Below are positions 1-8,962 of a stretch of 64,000 nt of DNA, one piece after another. The notes under the pieces were generated by a model, which ran no database searches, was not told the origin of the DNA, and saw only the letters and a program-made list of their open reading frames with translations. The position numbers and the translations under genes are program-made. Numbering within the stretch: position 1 is the stretch's first letter; each line of letters starts with the position of its first letter. Origin of the DNA: Streptococcaceae bacterium (GTDB lineage Bacteria > Bacillota > Bacilli > Lactobacillales > Streptococcaceae); NCBI GenBank assembly GCA_902363395.1, contig CABIZZ010000001.1:558001-622000 (forward strand), written 5' to 3'.

Positions 1-21
1 GACGCAACGATTAATAGAAAG

Positions 22-43
22 AGCCGGGGAACCGGCTTTTTTT
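22..43 (+). terminator. Intrinsic terminator of the gene left of the window
   Basis: The arms AGCCGG (22-27) and CCGGCT (32-37) close on a GGAA loop and are followed by seven T. It ends a transcript that starts outside the window and isolates lysA. Confidence 0.85.
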
Positions 44-56
44 GTTGGAAAACTTG

Positions 57-65
57 TGATATACT
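57..65 (+). promoter_or_regulatory. Extended -10 promoter of lysA
   Basis: TGATATACT is an extended -10 (TGn plus TATACT at 60-65). No convincing -35 hexamer lies at the right distance. The transcript would begin about 25 bases before the lysA ATG. Confidence 0.5.
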
Positions 66-96
66 AAAGAAAATTGATAGAAAAGAGAATCTTCAC

Positions 97-1347
97 ATGA
101 AACGTCCATTTATTAGTAGAGAAAAATTAAAACAAATTACGGAAACCTATCCAACTCCCTTTCACCTATATGATGAAGCTGGGATCCGGCAGACAGCTCG
201 TGCCCTCCATCAAGCCTTTTCTTGGAATCCAGGATTTAAAGAGTATTTCGCTATCAAAGCGACCCCTAATCCAGCTATCCTAAAAATCCTCAAAGAAGAA
301 GGCTGTGGTGTGGACTGTGCCAGCTACGTGGAGCTGCTGATGGCACAAAAATTAGGGTTTACAGGCCAAGAAATTATGTTTTCTTCCAACAATACACCGG
401 CTGAAGAGATGGTCTTTGCACGTCAACTAGGTGCGACTATCAACTTGGATGCTTACGAAGATGTAGCCTTCCTACAATCTGTTGCGACATTACCGGAGGT
501 CATCTCTTGCCGCTATAATCCAGGAGGGGTGTTTGAACTGGGAACGGATATCATGGACCATCCTGAAGAGGCTAAGTTCGGTATGACCAAGGAGCAATTG
601 ATCCAAGCATTTACGGAGTTGAAAGATTTAGGAGTCAAACGATTTGGGATCCATGCCCTCTTAGCTTCGAATACCGTCTCCAATGATTACTATCCAGAAT
701 TGGCTAAACAATTATTCCAGTTGGCAGTAGAAGTGGTTGAAAAGACAGGGGTTACCTTGGACTTTGTCAACCTCTCTGGTGGGGTTGGAGTGAACTACAA
801 ACCAGAAGACCAACCAAATGATATTGCTGTGATTGGGGAAGGTGTTCGTCGGGCTTACGAGGACATTTTAGTTCCAGCCGGCTTAGATCAAGTGAAAATC
901 TATACAGAATTAGGCCGCTTTATGCTAGCACCACATGGCCTATTGGTCACCCATGTCACCCATAAGAAACAGACTTATCGGACCTATCTAGGAGTAGATG
1001 CTTCGGCTGTCAACCTCCTTCGTCCTGCTATGTACGGGGCCTACCACCATATTACCAATCTCGATCGTCCAGACGGAGAGACAGAAATAGTAGATATTGT
1101 TGGTAGTTTGTGTGAGAATAATGACAAGTTTGCCAAGAATCGGGAATTTCCTGTCTCTGAAATTGGGGATCTCTTGGTCATCCATGATACAGGAGCGCAT
1201 GGTTATTCCATGGGCTATCAGTACAATGCCAAGCTTCGCTCTGCCGAGATTTTATTAGAAGAATCAGGCCAAACTCGTCTCATTCGACGGGCCGAAAAAC
1301 CAGAGGATTACTTTGCAACATTGTATGGCTTTGACTTTGAAAAATAG
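97..1347 (+). CDS. lysA: Diaminopimelate decarboxylase
   Basis: A 416-residue PLP-dependent decarboxylase of the alanine-racemase-fold group, making L-lysine from meso-diaminopimelate in the cytosol. The PLP lysine is K54 in [10 protein letters not shown], the phosphate-binding glycine motif SGGVG is at 227-231, and the active-site Cys is in GSLCENND (C339). The motif usually written EPGR reads ELGR (271-274). Carboxynorspermidine decarboxylases belong to the same superfamily, but the spacing and the CENND motif favour LysA. The start is the first ATG, with a weak purine-rich site upstream. It is a single gene between a terminator and its own promoter. Lysine is also the cross-linking residue of the peptidoglycan in this organism (see murE). 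Confidence 0.85.
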   Translation: MKRPFISREKLKQITETYPTPFHLYDEAGIRQTARALHQAFSWNPGFKEYFAIKATPNPAILKILKEEGCGVDCASYVELLMAQKLGFTGQEIMFSSNNTPAEEMVFARQLGATINLDAYEDVAFLQSVATLPEVISCRYNPGGVFELGTDIMDHPEEAKFGMTKEQLIQAFTELKDLGVKRFGIHALLASNTVSNDYYPELAKQLFQLAVEVVEKTGVTLDFVNLSGGVGVNYKPEDQPNDIAVIGEGVRRAYEDILVPAGLDQVKIYTELGRFMLAPHGLLVTHVTHKKQTYRTYLGVDASAVNLLRPAMYGAYHHITNLDRPDGETEIVDIVGSLCENNDKFAKNREFPVSEIGDLLVIHDTGAHGYSMGYQYNAKLRSAEILLEESGQTRLIRRAEKPEDYFATLYGFDFEK

Positions 1348-1364
1348 GGCCTTTTTGGTATAAT
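1337..1364 (+). promoter_or_regulatory. Promoter of the yneF-like gene
   Basis: TTGAAA (1337-1342) and TATAAT (1359-1364) are separated by 16 bases, and TGG before the -10 makes it extended. The -35 lies inside the end of lysA. Confidence 0.65.
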
Positions 1365-1403
1365 AGAAAATGTGTAAATATTGAATTTAGGAGAAAAACA
1401 CTT

Positions 1404-1646
1404 ATGTCTACATTTTTGACAATTTTATTGATTATCCTTGCTTTCTTTGGTGGAATGTTGGCCGGTATGTACCTACTTCGCAAGCAGTTTGAAAAAGAAT
1501 TTGCATCAAACCCACGTTTGAATGTTGAAGCGGTTCGTACATTATTGGGAGCTAGTGGTCAACGTCCAAGTGAAGCGAAGGTGCAACAAGTTTACCGTCA
1601 AATTCTGAACCAACAAAAAGCATCTTTGAATACGAAGAAGAAATAA
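1404..1646 (+). CDS. yneF: UPF0154 (YneF) family small membrane protein
   Basis: An 80-residue protein with one N-terminal membrane segment (about 3-24, [19 protein letters not shown]) and a basic cytoplasmic tail that includes [20 protein letters not shown], the signature of the UPF0154/YneF family found throughout Bacilli. The function of the family is unknown. The start ATG has a good AGGAG site about ten bases upstream. It is followed by a weak hairpin before murI, so it may be a small separate unit. Confidence 0.8.
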   Translation: MSTFLTILLIILAFFGGMLAGMYLLRKQFEKEFASNPRLNVEAVRTLLGASGQRPSEAKVQQVYRQILNQQKASLNTKKK

Positions 1647-1675
1647 AAGCAAAACAGATGACACAATAAAATAAG

Positions 1676-1712
1676 TAGGGGGACTTTAAGATTTTTCTTG
1701 GTCCCTTGTTTT
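1676..1712 (+). terminator. Probable weak terminator before murI
   Basis: GGGAC (with two further G:T pairs) pairs with GTCCC at 1701-1705, with a nested AAGA/TCTT stem in the loop, and is followed by TTGTTTT. It could be a leaky terminator or a processed leader hairpin. Confidence 0.45.
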
Positions 1713-1725
1713 GAAAGGAAGGCAG

Positions 1726-2520
1726 ATGGACAATCGACCAATTGGTTTTTTGGATTCGGGTGTCGGAGGGTTAACCGTTGTTCGCGAATTGATGCGGCAA
1801 CTCCCCCATGAAGAGGTGGTCTATATTGGTGATTCCGCTAGAGCACCTTATGGCCCGAGACCAGCAGATCAAATTCGTGACTATACTTGGGAGATGGTTC
1901 GTTTTCTCCTAACGAAAAATGTGAAGATGATTGTTTTGGCCTGTAATACGGCGACAGCTGTTGTATGGGAAGAGGTGAAAGAAGCCTTGGATATCCCAGT
2001 TCTAGGAGTGATTTTGCCAGGAGCTTCTGCAGCGATCAAGGCGACAAAAAGCAAACGAATTGGAGTCATTGGGACCCCAATGACGGTTGCCTCAGATATT
2101 TATCGGAAAAAAATTCAAAGCCTGTCACCAGAAATGGCAGTAGAGAGTTTAGCATGTCCGAAATTTGTACCTCTGGTTGAATCTAATGAGTTGCAGTCCA
2201 GTGTTACAAAAAAAGTTGTCTATGAAACTTTGAAACCTTTGGCTGGGAAAGTGGATACACTGGTATTGGGATGTACCCATTATCCTCTCCTTCGCCCCAT
2301 TATTCAAAATGTCATGGGGCCAGAGGTTCAGTTAATTGATAGCGGTGCTGAGTGTGTCCGGGATATCTCGGTCTTGCTCAACTACTTTGAGATTAATCGC
2401 AGTCGCCAACTGGAGGATTGCCACCATCAGTTTTATACAACGGCCAATGCAGCCAGTTTTGCAGCGATTGCTAAGACTTGGTTGCATCAAGTCGTTCATG
2501 TGGAGCATGTAGAATTATGA
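1726..2520 (+). CDS. murI: Glutamate racemase
   Basis: Makes D-glutamate for peptidoglycan. The protein has 264 residues when read from the ATG at 1726, which has an AAGGAAGG site just upstream; an in-frame TTG 15 bases earlier is less likely. The two catalytic cysteines of the Asp/Glu racemase family are present: C73 in LACNTATA and C183 in LGCTHYPLL. The substrate-binding motif [12 protein letters not shown] (residues 7-18) and GDSARAPYG are intact. It is the first gene of a run of nine overlapping or touching genes (murI to yidD), and its stop overlaps the rdgB start as ATGA. Confidence 0.95.
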   Translation: MDNRPIGFLDSGVGGLTVVRELMRQLPHEEVVYIGDSARAPYGPRPADQIRDYTWEMVRFLLTKNVKMIVLACNTATAVVWEEVKEALDIPVLGVILPGASAAIKATKSKRIGVIGTPMTVASDIYRKKIQSLSPEMAVESLACPKFVPLVESNELQSSVTKKVVYETLKPLAGKVDTLVLGCTHYPLLRPIIQNVMGPEVQLIDSGAECVRDISVLLNYFEINRSRQLEDCHHQFYTTANAASFAAIAKTWLHQVVHVEHVEL

Positions 2521-3485
2521 ACCAAAAGATTTACGAATACAAAGATGCCTTAAATTGGTTTCTAGTTGAATGGGGAGATCGGAGTGACTATAACGAATAT
2601 AGTGAAGTCTCTTCAGAAGCTTCTGAGCTTGTTGACTTAGTAGAATCACTAGTTGGAGACACAGATTTGGGCTTTCCCCTAAATGTAACGGTTGTTCGTT
2701 ACGCCTCTAGTTTGCAGTTTTTGACCTTCCTCTTTCAAATCGTTGAGGAAACACTAGGTCGCAAAATTGAAATCGTGCAGCGTCAAGGAGCTCTTCTCAT
2801 TGTAGAAGGAGAGCAATTGCTCTCTGTTTATCTGCCAAAGAATGGTCTTCCACTTGCAGATTTTTTGGGCCAGGAAGGTCTCAAGGATCGCTTGCTAATC
2901 GCTACTCGGAATGAAGGAAAAACCAAAGAGTTTCGTCAGATCTTTGAACAAATGGGTTTTGAAGTCGAGAATCTCAATGACTATCCAGATCTTCCAGAAG
3001 TCGCTGAAACAGGAATGACTTTCGAAGAAAATGCTCGCCTAAAAGCTGAGACAATTTCACAGCTAACAGGGAAAATGGTGTTGGCAGATGATTCAGGACT
3101 CATGGTCGATATCCTAGGGGGCTTACCAGGTGTCTGGTCTGCTCGCTTTGCAGGTGTAGGAGCGACCGACTTAGAGAACAATGCCAAGCTCTTACACGAG
3201 TTGGCGATGGTCTTTGAATTGAAGGATCGGTCAGCAAAATTTCATACAACCTTAGTGGTTGCCAGTCCTGGTAAGGAGAGCCTTGTTGTGGAGGCGGATT
3301 GGCCAGGATATATCAATTTTGAACCAAAAGGTGAGAACGGGTTTGGCTATGATCCCCTCTTTCTGGTAGGAGAAACAGGTAAGACATCTGCTCAACTAAC
3401 TCTAGAGGAGAAAAATCAACAATCGCATCGTGCTTTAGCCGTGAAGAAATTAGTGGAGGTATTCCCAGCATGGCAGAACAAGTAA
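2517..3485 (+). CDS. rdgB: dITP/XTP pyrophosphatase with streptococcal N-terminal extension
   Basis: Removes non-canonical purine nucleoside triphosphates (dITP, XTP) from the pool. The catalytic Ham1/RdgB domain occupies about residues 125-320: [10 protein letters not shown] (130-139) is the nucleotide-binding loop, followed by [13 protein letters not shown] and SHRALA. Residues 1-124 form an extra N-terminal domain absent from typical RdgB proteins of about 200 residues; its role is unknown. The start overlaps the murI stop (ATGA at 2517-2520), so translation is coupled. Longer in-frame starts inside murI have no ribosome site and were not used. Confidence 0.9.
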   Translation: MNQKIYEYKDALNWFLVEWGDRSDYNEYSEVSSEASELVDLVESLVGDTDLGFPLNVTVVRYASSLQFLTFLFQIVEETLGRKIEIVQRQGALLIVEGEQLLSVYLPKNGLPLADFLGQEGLKDRLLIATRNEGKTKEFRQIFEQMGFEVENLNDYPDLPEVAETGMTFEENARLKAETISQLTGKMVLADDSGLMVDILGGLPGVWSARFAGVGATDLENNAKLLHELAMVFELKDRSAKFHTTLVVASPGKESLVVEADWPGYINFEPKGENGFGYDPLFLVGETGKTSAQLTLEEKNQQSHRALAVKKLVEVFPAWQNK

Positions 3486-3991
3486 TTATCGTCATGAGCG
3501 ATTCTCATGGCGATCGTCAGATCGTAGAAGAAATCAAAAACCACTATAAAGGAAAGGTCGATGCCATTTTTCACAACGGGGATTCTGAGTTAGAAAGTAC
3601 CGACCCTGTATGGGAAGGCATTCATGTTGTCAAAGGGAACATGGACTTTTATGGGGAGTACCCCGAACGTCTGGTGACGCAATTGGGTCCTACTCGGATT
3701 ATTCAAACCCATGGTCATCTTTTCCAAATTAATTTTAGTTTTCAAAAGTTAGATTTGTGGGCCCAGGAAGAAGATGCGGATATCTGTCTCTATGGCCATC
3801 TGCATATTCCGGATGCTTGGAAGGAAGGGCGTACCCTTTTTCTAAACCCTGGGTCAGTCAGTTTACCGAGGGGGCCTATTCAAGAGTGCCTCTATGCTAA
3901 AGTGGAAATTGATGCAGATTCCTATCGAGTTGAATTTTTAAATCGGAAACATGAGGTCTATGAACCTCTTACAAAGGAGTTTGATCGATGA
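3470..3991 (+). CDS. yfcE: YfcE-family metallophosphoesterase
   Basis: A 173-residue calcineurin-like phosphoesterase of the MJ0936/YfcE family. The metal-binding signatures are all present in order: SDSHGD, HNGDSE, GNMDF, THGH and YGHLH. It probably hydrolyses phosphodiesters in the cytosol; the physiological substrate is unknown. The ATG lies 16 bases inside rdgB with a GGAGG site about 11 bases upstream, and the stop overlaps the next start as ATGA, so it is embedded in the murI operon. Confidence 0.85.
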   Translation: MAEQVIIVMSDSHGDRQIVEEIKNHYKGKVDAIFHNGDSELESTDPVWEGIHVVKGNMDFYGEYPERLVTQLGPTRIIQTHGHLFQINFSFQKLDLWAQEEDADICLYGHLHIPDAWKEGRTLFLNPGSVSLPRGPIQECLYAKVEIDADSYRVEFLNRKHEVYEPLTKEFDR

Positions 3992-4449
3992 TCGCCAAGG
4001 AATTTGAGGAGTTTATTCTCCGAGAAGAAAAGACTTTTTTGACTCCAGCGCGCAATTTGGCTGTCTTGATTGATACGCATAATGTGGATCATGCTATCTT
4101 GGTGCTGAGTCAAATTAGCTACACTCGTGTTCCTGTTGTGACCGATCAAATGAAATACGTAGGGACGATTTCTTTAACTGATATTCTTTCTTACCAAATG
4201 AAACATGATTATTCTGATGAAGTCTTTTCATCCATGGACATTGTCCATATGACAAAAACGGATGGGGAGCGCCTTGGAAAAGACTATACTGTGACGGAAG
4301 TCTTGCATAAGTTGGTAGAGGAATCCTTTCTACCGGTTGTTTCAGAGGATGGAGTCTTTGAAGGAATCATCACTCGAAAATCCATTTTAAAAGCCATCAA
4401 CTCCCTCATGCACAATTTCTCAAATGAATATGAGATGAGGAAAAAATGA
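3988..4449 (+). CDS. cbpB: CBS-domain protein, c-di-AMP-binding CbpB type
   Basis: A 153-residue protein made of two CBS motifs (about 20-70 and 85-140, the first containing SYTRVPVVTDQMKYVGTISLTDIL). The family (CbpB of Listeria, DarB/YkuL of Bacillus) binds cyclic di-AMP and, when unbound, stimulates the (p)ppGpp synthetase Rel. The streptococcal orthologue at this operon position is normally given the same name; ligand binding here is inferred from family. Overlap of four bases with yfcE and with the next gene indicates coupled translation. Confidence 0.75.
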   Translation: MIAKEFEEFILREEKTFLTPARNLAVLIDTHNVDHAILVLSQISYTRVPVVTDQMKYVGTISLTDILSYQMKHDYSDEVFSSMDIVHMTKTDGERLGKDYTVTEVLHKLVEESFLPVVSEDGVFEGIITRKSILKAINSLMHNFSNEYEMRKK

Positions 4450-5177
4450 AAGAATACATAGCTAGTTTTATCAAAGAAAAAGACTTAAGTGAAAATTCAC
4501 AGACGGCTTATTCTTATGATTTGGATCAGTTCGTGGATACTGTTCATAACCATGTCTCAGATACCAATCTTCGAATTTATCAAGCTTCGATTAAAGATTT
4601 TAAACCAGCTGTTCAAAAACGGAAGCTTTCAGCCGTCAACCAATTTTTGTTTTATCTTTATCAACATCAAGTTATCGAGGATTACCATCGCTTAGTCCTT
4701 CCAAAAGTCTCTGTGCCGAAAAGCCACGATCAAGAACTATTGGACTTATCCCTCTTGTGGGAAGGGTCAGAGCTATCCCAAGGTCGCTTGATTGCTCTAT
4801 TGATTGTCGAGATGGGCTTATTGCCTAGTGAAATTCTTCAGTTGAAAATCGTTGATATCGAGCTCGATTTTCAGGTTTTACGCGTAGGAAAAGAAGGACA
4901 AAAACGGGTCTTGCGTATTCCGGATGCTCTTCTAGGAGAGTTGACGGATTTGATGACGGGGACTTATTTATTTGATAACAAGGGCAAGGCCTACTCGCGT
5001 CAGTGGGGCTTCCGTCAATTAGAGTCCTTCCTATTGGAAAAAGGATTTGAGAATCTTTCGGCACAATCCTTACGAGAACAATACATTTTAAAACAAAGAG
5101 AACAGGGGATGGATCTGTTTAGCATCGCCCGCGAGCTCGGTTTAAAAACTCTTGTTACCTTAGAAAAGTATAAGTAA
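4446..5177 (+). CDS. XerD-like protein lacking recombinase catalytic residues
   Basis: A 243-residue protein with the two-domain layout of a tyrosine recombinase: a SAM-like N-terminal DNA-binding part (1-90) and a shortened catalytic-like part. The position of the first catalytic Arg (normally TGLRxSEL) reads MGLLPSEIL (123-131), and the HxLRH box reads QSLREQY (208-214), so the first Arg and the His are missing. R210 and the late Y242 remain. It is therefore unlikely to cut DNA. Streptococci are known to use a separate single recombinase, XerS, at dif, and to keep this gene beside scpAB. A structural role in chromosome organisation is an inference. Confidence 0.8.
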   Translation: MKEYIASFIKEKDLSENSQTAYSYDLDQFVDTVHNHVSDTNLRIYQASIKDFKPAVQKRKLSAVNQFLFYLYQHQVIEDYHRLVLPKVSVPKSHDQELLDLSLLWEGSELSQGRLIALLIVEMGLLPSEILQLKIVDIELDFQVLRVGKEGQKRVLRIPDALLGELTDLMTGTYLFDNKGKAYSRQWGFRQLESFLLEKGFENLSAQSLREQYILKQREQGMDLFSIARELGLKTLVTLEKYK

Positions 5178-5887
5178 TGGATATTAAAATAAAGGATTTT
5201 GAAGGTCCCTTGGATCTTCTCTTACACCTCGTTTCAAAATACCAAATGGATATTTATGAGGTTCCTCTAATTGAGGTGATCGAGCAGTACTTGGCCTATT
5301 TAACGACCCTTCAAGCCATGCGGCTAGAGGTTGCTGGTGAATACATGCTGATGGCTAGTCAATTGACCTTGATTAAGAGCCGGCGTCTCCTTCCCAAAAT
5401 TGCGGAGCAAGCAACGGATGAAGAAGATTTGGAGCAGGACCTCCTGTCTCAAATCGAAGAGTACCGGAAGTTTAAACTATTGGGTGAAAAGATGGCCCTT
5501 CAACACGAGGAGAGAGCCCAGTACTTTTCAAAACCCAAAACGGAATTAGTCTATGATGATGCTGAATTGGTCCATGACAAGACCACGATAGATCTTTTCT
5601 TGGCCTTTTCAAAATTGTTAACAAAAAAGAAGGAAGAATTTCGACAAAATCATACGACCATTGTTCGAGACGAGTATAGAATTGAAGACCTGATGAATGT
5701 TGTTCGTCACTTGTGTCAACCTGGTAAGAGAATCTTGTTACAAGATATTTTTGAGGAAGCCAAGGATGTCAACGAACTGATTACAGTCTTTTTGGCGACT
5801 TTGGAATTAATTAAAGTACAAGAAGTTGAGGCTCTTCAGGAAGAACCATTTGGAGATATTATTTTAGTAGGATTAAAGAATGAGTAA
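5177..5887 (+). CDS. scpA: Segregation and condensation protein A
   Basis: The kleisin subunit of the SMC-ScpAB condensin, which bridges the SMC heads and organises the chromosome. It has 236 residues and begins with the typical [22 protein letters not shown] block (about 9-30). The C-terminal winged helix is at about 170-236. The start overlaps the preceding stop as TAATG, and it overlaps scpB by eight bases. Confidence 0.95.
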   Translation: MDIKIKDFEGPLDLLLHLVSKYQMDIYEVPLIEVIEQYLAYLTTLQAMRLEVAGEYMLMASQLTLIKSRRLLPKIAEQATDEEDLEQDLLSQIEEYRKFKLLGEKMALQHEERAQYFSKPKTELVYDDAELVHDKTTIDLFLAFSKLLTKKKEEFRQNHTTIVRDEYRIEDLMNVVRHLCQPGKRILLQDIFEEAKDVNELITVFLATLELIKVQEVEALQEEPFGDIILVGLKNE

Positions 5888-6449
5888 AATTGCAGAGATG
5901 GAGGCCCTCTTGTTTGTTGCAGGAGAAGATGGTTTAACGGTGAGACAGATTGCCGACCTCTTATCCCTTCCTCCCACAGGGGTGATTCAAAGTTTAGAAA
6001 AATTGGCCCAGAAATATGAGCAGGATCAAGATTCTAGTATGGCCTTATTGGAGACAGCGTCAACCTATAAATTAGTGACCAAGTCCCAATATGCAGAGCT
6101 GTTACGTGAGTATTCAAAGTCACCAATGAATCAAAGTCTCTCTCGTGCCGCCTTGGAAACTCTCTCCATCATTGCCTATAAACAGCCGATTACTCGGATT
6201 GAAGTCGATGATATTCGAGGGGTGAACTCTAGTGGGGCTATTTCAAAATTACTTTCTTTTGAGTTGATTCGAGAAGATGGGAAGAAAGAAGTCATTGGGA
6301 GACCCAATCTCTATGTGACGACAGATTACTTTTTGGATTACATGGGGATAAACCATCTAGACGAGCTACCAATTGTTGAAGAGACTGAGTTAATCGGTCA
6401 AGAAAGCCAATTATTTACAGAAAGAACTGAGGAAATTGATGAGAATTAA
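5880..6449 (+). CDS. scpB: Segregation and condensation protein B
   Basis: The winged-helix partner of ScpA; a dimer of ScpB binds one ScpA. It has 189 residues, with the family motifs [13 protein letters not shown] near the N-terminus and [16 protein letters not shown] at 91-106, then [14 protein letters not shown] and GRPNLY. The acidic C-terminal tail is variable. It overlaps both scpA and the next gene, as is usual for this pair. Confidence 0.95.
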   Translation: MSKIAEMEALLFVAGEDGLTVRQIADLLSLPPTGVIQSLEKLAQKYEQDQDSSMALLETASTYKLVTKSQYAELLREYSKSPMNQSLSRAALETLSIIAYKQPITRIEVDDIRGVNSSGAISKLLSFELIREDGKKEVIGRPNLYVTTDYFLDYMGINHLDELPIVEETELIGQESQLFTERTEEIDEN

Positions 6450-7167
6450 CAAATATATTGCTCATGCTGGTGTCGCAAGCCGCCGCAAAGCAGAGGAATT
6501 GATTAAGCAAGGCCTTGTCACTGTAAATGGCCAAGTGGTCCGTGAATTGGCGACGACGATCAAGTCTGGAGACAAGGTAGAAGTAGAAGGTCAACCAATA
6601 TACAACGAGGAGAAGGTTTACTACCTCTTAAATAAACCAAGAGGGGTCATCTCCAGTGTATCAGACGATAAAGGGAGACCAACTGTTATTGATTTGTTAC
6701 CGCAAGTCAAGGAACGGATTTATCCTGTCGGTCGTTTGGACTGGGATACTTCTGGTGTCCTGATTTTGACCAATGATGGTGATTTTACGGATGAAATGAT
6801 CCACCCGCGTAATGAGATTGATAAGGTTTATGTTGCGCGCGTGAAGGGATTGGCGAACAAAGAAAACTTGCGTCCCTTGACTCGTGGTGTGACCATTGAT
6901 GGCAAAAAGACCAAGCCAGCAACCTATGAGATTCTAAAGGTTGATCCAGAAAAGAATCGCTCAGTTGTCCAATTGACCATCCATGAAGGACGCAATCACC
7001 AAGTCAAAAAGATGTTTGAAGCCGTTGGCCTCTTGGTGGATAAATTGTCCCGGACCCAATTTGGAAATCTAGACGTTTCTGGACTTCGTCCTGGTGAATA
7101 CCGCCGTCTCAATAAAAAAGAAATCAGCCAATTGCATACCCTTGCAGTGACAAAGACGAAAAAATAA
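6439..7167 (+). CDS. rluB: 23S rRNA pseudouridine synthase RluB
   Basis: Converts a uridine in 23S rRNA helix 89 (position 2605 in E. coli) to pseudouridine. It has 242 residues from the ATG at 6439; an in-frame TTG one codon earlier is possible. The S4 RNA-binding domain covers 1-60 ([19 protein letters not shown]). The RsuA/RluB active-site motif [11 protein letters not shown] is at 98-108, and the C-terminal [11 protein letters not shown] motif is present. It overlaps scpB by 11 bases. Confidence 0.9.
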   Translation: MRINKYIAHAGVASRRKAEELIKQGLVTVNGQVVRELATTIKSGDKVEVEGQPIYNEEKVYYLLNKPRGVISSVSDDKGRPTVIDLLPQVKERIYPVGRLDWDTSGVLILTNDGDFTDEMIHPRNEIDKVYVARVKGLANKENLRPLTRGVTIDGKKTKPATYEILKVDPEKNRSVVQLTIHEGRNHQVKKMFEAVGLLVDKLSRTQFGNLDVSGLRPGEYRRLNKKEISQLHTLAVTKTKK

Positions 7168-7421
7168 TGAAGAAATGTGCAATCGGCCTTGTTCGTCTCT
7201 ATCAACGCCTTCTTTCTCCCCTCTTTCCACCTTCCTGCCGCTATAGTCCTACCTGTTCCAACTATATGATTCAGGCTATTGAACGGCATGGTTTAAAAGG
7301 GATTCTGATAGGGTTTGCCCGGATTCTTCGTTGCCATCCCTGGAGCAAGACTGGAGTAGATCCAGTTCCAGATCATTTCAGTCTGAGAAGCCACCTAGAA
7401 GAAGAGAAAAGCGAAAATTAA
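7167..7421 (+). CDS. yidD: Membrane protein insertion efficiency factor YidD
   Basis: An 84-residue amphipathic protein that assists YidC-dependent membrane insertion. The family motif [19 protein letters not shown] is at residues 23-41, and [14 protein letters not shown] follows. The start overlaps the rluB stop. It is the last gene of the murI operon and is followed by a strong bidirectional terminator. Confidence 0.9.
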   Translation: MKKCAIGLVRLYQRLLSPLFPPSCRYSPTCSNYMIQAIERHGLKGILIGFARILRCHPWSKTGVDPVPDHFSLRSHLEEEKSEN

Positions 7422-7464
7422 GTTAGAGCAAACTTCTATAAGAAGTCTCACTCAGAGCAAAGAA

Positions 7465-7499
7465 AAAAGTTTTGGAAATTCTCCAAAACTTTTTGTTTT
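7465..7499 (+). terminator. Bidirectional terminator between yidD and trkH
   Basis: The 13-base arms 7465-7477 (AAAAAGTTTTGGA) and 7483-7495 close on a five-base loop. A/T tails on both sides let it serve the convergent transcripts of yidD and trkH. Confidence 0.85.
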
Positions 7500-8959
7500 T
7501 AGCGATCTGACCAAGTGCGAGGCATAAAGAGCAGTAACATCGGGTAGATTTCTAACCGTCCTGCAATCATGGCAATTGATAATAAGAATTTAGAGATGGG
7601 GCTAAAGATAGCGAAGGTGTCCGTTGTCCCAATCATCGGTCCGATATTGTTAAAGCAACTAAAGACTGCACTGACAACCGTCATAAAATTGTTGCTGTCA
7701 AAGCTGACAACCGCAATGAGGGCGATCGTAATCAAGGTATAGACTACGAAATATTTTAAGATTTTGTGCTGGGTGTCCTTATCCAAGGCAGTGCCATTCA
7801 CATGTAGGGTCATCACCCGGTTGGGTGAGAGAGTCGAACGAATTTGATTCTTGCCGATCCGAGCTAGAATTAAGCAGCGAATCACTTTTAGTCCACCGGC
7901 CGTTGATCCTGCGGATCCACCAACCACCATGAGCATGAGAAGGAGGAACTGAGAAAAGAGCGGCCAATCAACAGTATTGCCAAAACCAAATCCAGTCGTG
8001 GTAATGACATTGGAGACTTGGAAAAAGGACATTTCAAAACTATCTGCAAAATTATGATAGAGATGGAAAATGTTGCAGGCAATCAGAAGGGAAGAAACCC
8101 CGACAATCATCAGGTAGGTGCGAAGTTCTTCATCGCCGAAGAAGGCTTTGAACTTGCGAAGCATGATGTAGTAATAAAGGTTAAAATTGACCCCAAAGAC
8201 CAAGACTCCAAAACTGACCAAATAGGTGATGAGCGTCGAATGGTAGTGAGCAATCCCGTCATTGAAGACGGTGAACCCACCAGTACCAGCAGTCCCCATA
8301 GCAATGATAAAGCTATCATAAAGAGGCATGCCAGCACAGAAGTAGATCACGACAAAGAGGAAGAAGAGGGCCAAATAAAGGTAATAAAGGATTTGAGCTG
8401 TGTTCTTCAATTTGGATACAATTTTACCAAATACGGGACCAGGCACTTCTGCTTTCATCACTTCGAGGTAGCTGTTCTTATTGTTGTCCATAATAGCTAG
8501 GGCAAAGACCAGCACCCCCATCCCTCCGATTAAGTGGGTGAAACTACGCCAGAAAAGAAGGGAAGGACTGAGGACGGAGACGTCATTTAAAATGGTTGCC
8601 CCTGTAGTCGTAAAACCAGAGCTAACTTCGAAAAATGCATCAATGATGTTTGGGATTTGTCCTGAAAAGACAAAAGGAAGAGCACCAAAGAAGGACCAGA
8701 GGATCCAACACAAAGCCACAATCAGAACGCCTTCCTTGGCATAGATGTGAAAATCTTTGGGTTTGAAAAAGGAACCAATGCCTCCCAATACAAGGAGGAT
8801 GGCAATGGTTGCAAATAGGGAGATAAAGACAGTCGGGCTATCCTTTACAACAAAATCGTTTTTTAGATTGAGAAGTGCAACCACAATCGGCACACAGAGC
8901 AACATAGCTTCAATCAGAAGGAGTTTTGCTAAAAGGTAGCGAATCATACTTTTATTCAT
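7499..8959 (-). CDS. trkH: Trk/Ktr-type potassium channel subunit
   Basis: A 486-residue integral membrane K+ translocating subunit. Four selectivity-filter loops of the TrkH/KtrB superfamily can be read: SGFTTTGAT, MGTAGTGGF, VITTTGFGF and a degenerate NNIGPMIGTT near the C-terminus. About ten membrane segments are evident. It lies three bases downstream of trkA on the same strand with an AGAGGGG site, so the two form the trkAH operon. K+ uptake of this type is commonly under c-di-AMP control in Firmicutes; nothing in the sequence here proves it. Confidence 0.9.
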   Translation of the reverse strand: MNKSMIRYLLAKLLLIEAMLLCVPIVVALLNLKNDFVVKDSPTVFISLFATIAILLVLGGIGSFFKPKDFHIYAKEGVLIVALCWILWSFFGALPFVFSGQIPNIIDAFFEVSSGFTTTGATILNDVSVLSPSLLFWRSFTHLIGGMGVLVFALAIMDNNKNSYLEVMKAEVPGPVFGKIVSKLKNTAQILYYLYLALFFLFVVIYFCAGMPLYDSFIIAMGTAGTGGFTVFNDGIAHYHSTLITYLVSFGVLVFGVNFNLYYYIMLRKFKAFFGDEELRTYLMIVGVSSLLIACNIFHLYHNFADSFEMSFFQVSNVITTTGFGFGNTVDWPLFSQFLLLMLMVVGGSAGSTAGGLKVIRCLILARIGKNQIRSTLSPNRVMTLHVNGTALDKDTQHKILKYFVVYTLITIALIAVVSFDSNNFMTVVSAVFSCFNNIGPMIGTTDTFAIFSPISKFLLSIAMIAGRLEIYPMLLLFMPRTWSDR

Positions 8960-8962
8960 GGC

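Noticed and set aside
1711..1725. TTG start five codons upstream of murI
   Set aside because: It overlaps the ribosome site of the ATG at 1726 and has no site of its own. Similar upstream starts were rejected for trkA, corC-like, ribU, metB, upp, ogt and yitT.
2532..2539. TACGAATA, the competence cin-box motif
   Set aside because: It lies inside the rdgB coding sequence just after the start codon, with no suitably placed promoter or competence gene.
7779..8939. Plus-strand open frames opposite trkH
   Set aside because: Antisense shadows of a clear membrane-channel gene, without ribosome sites or family motifs.
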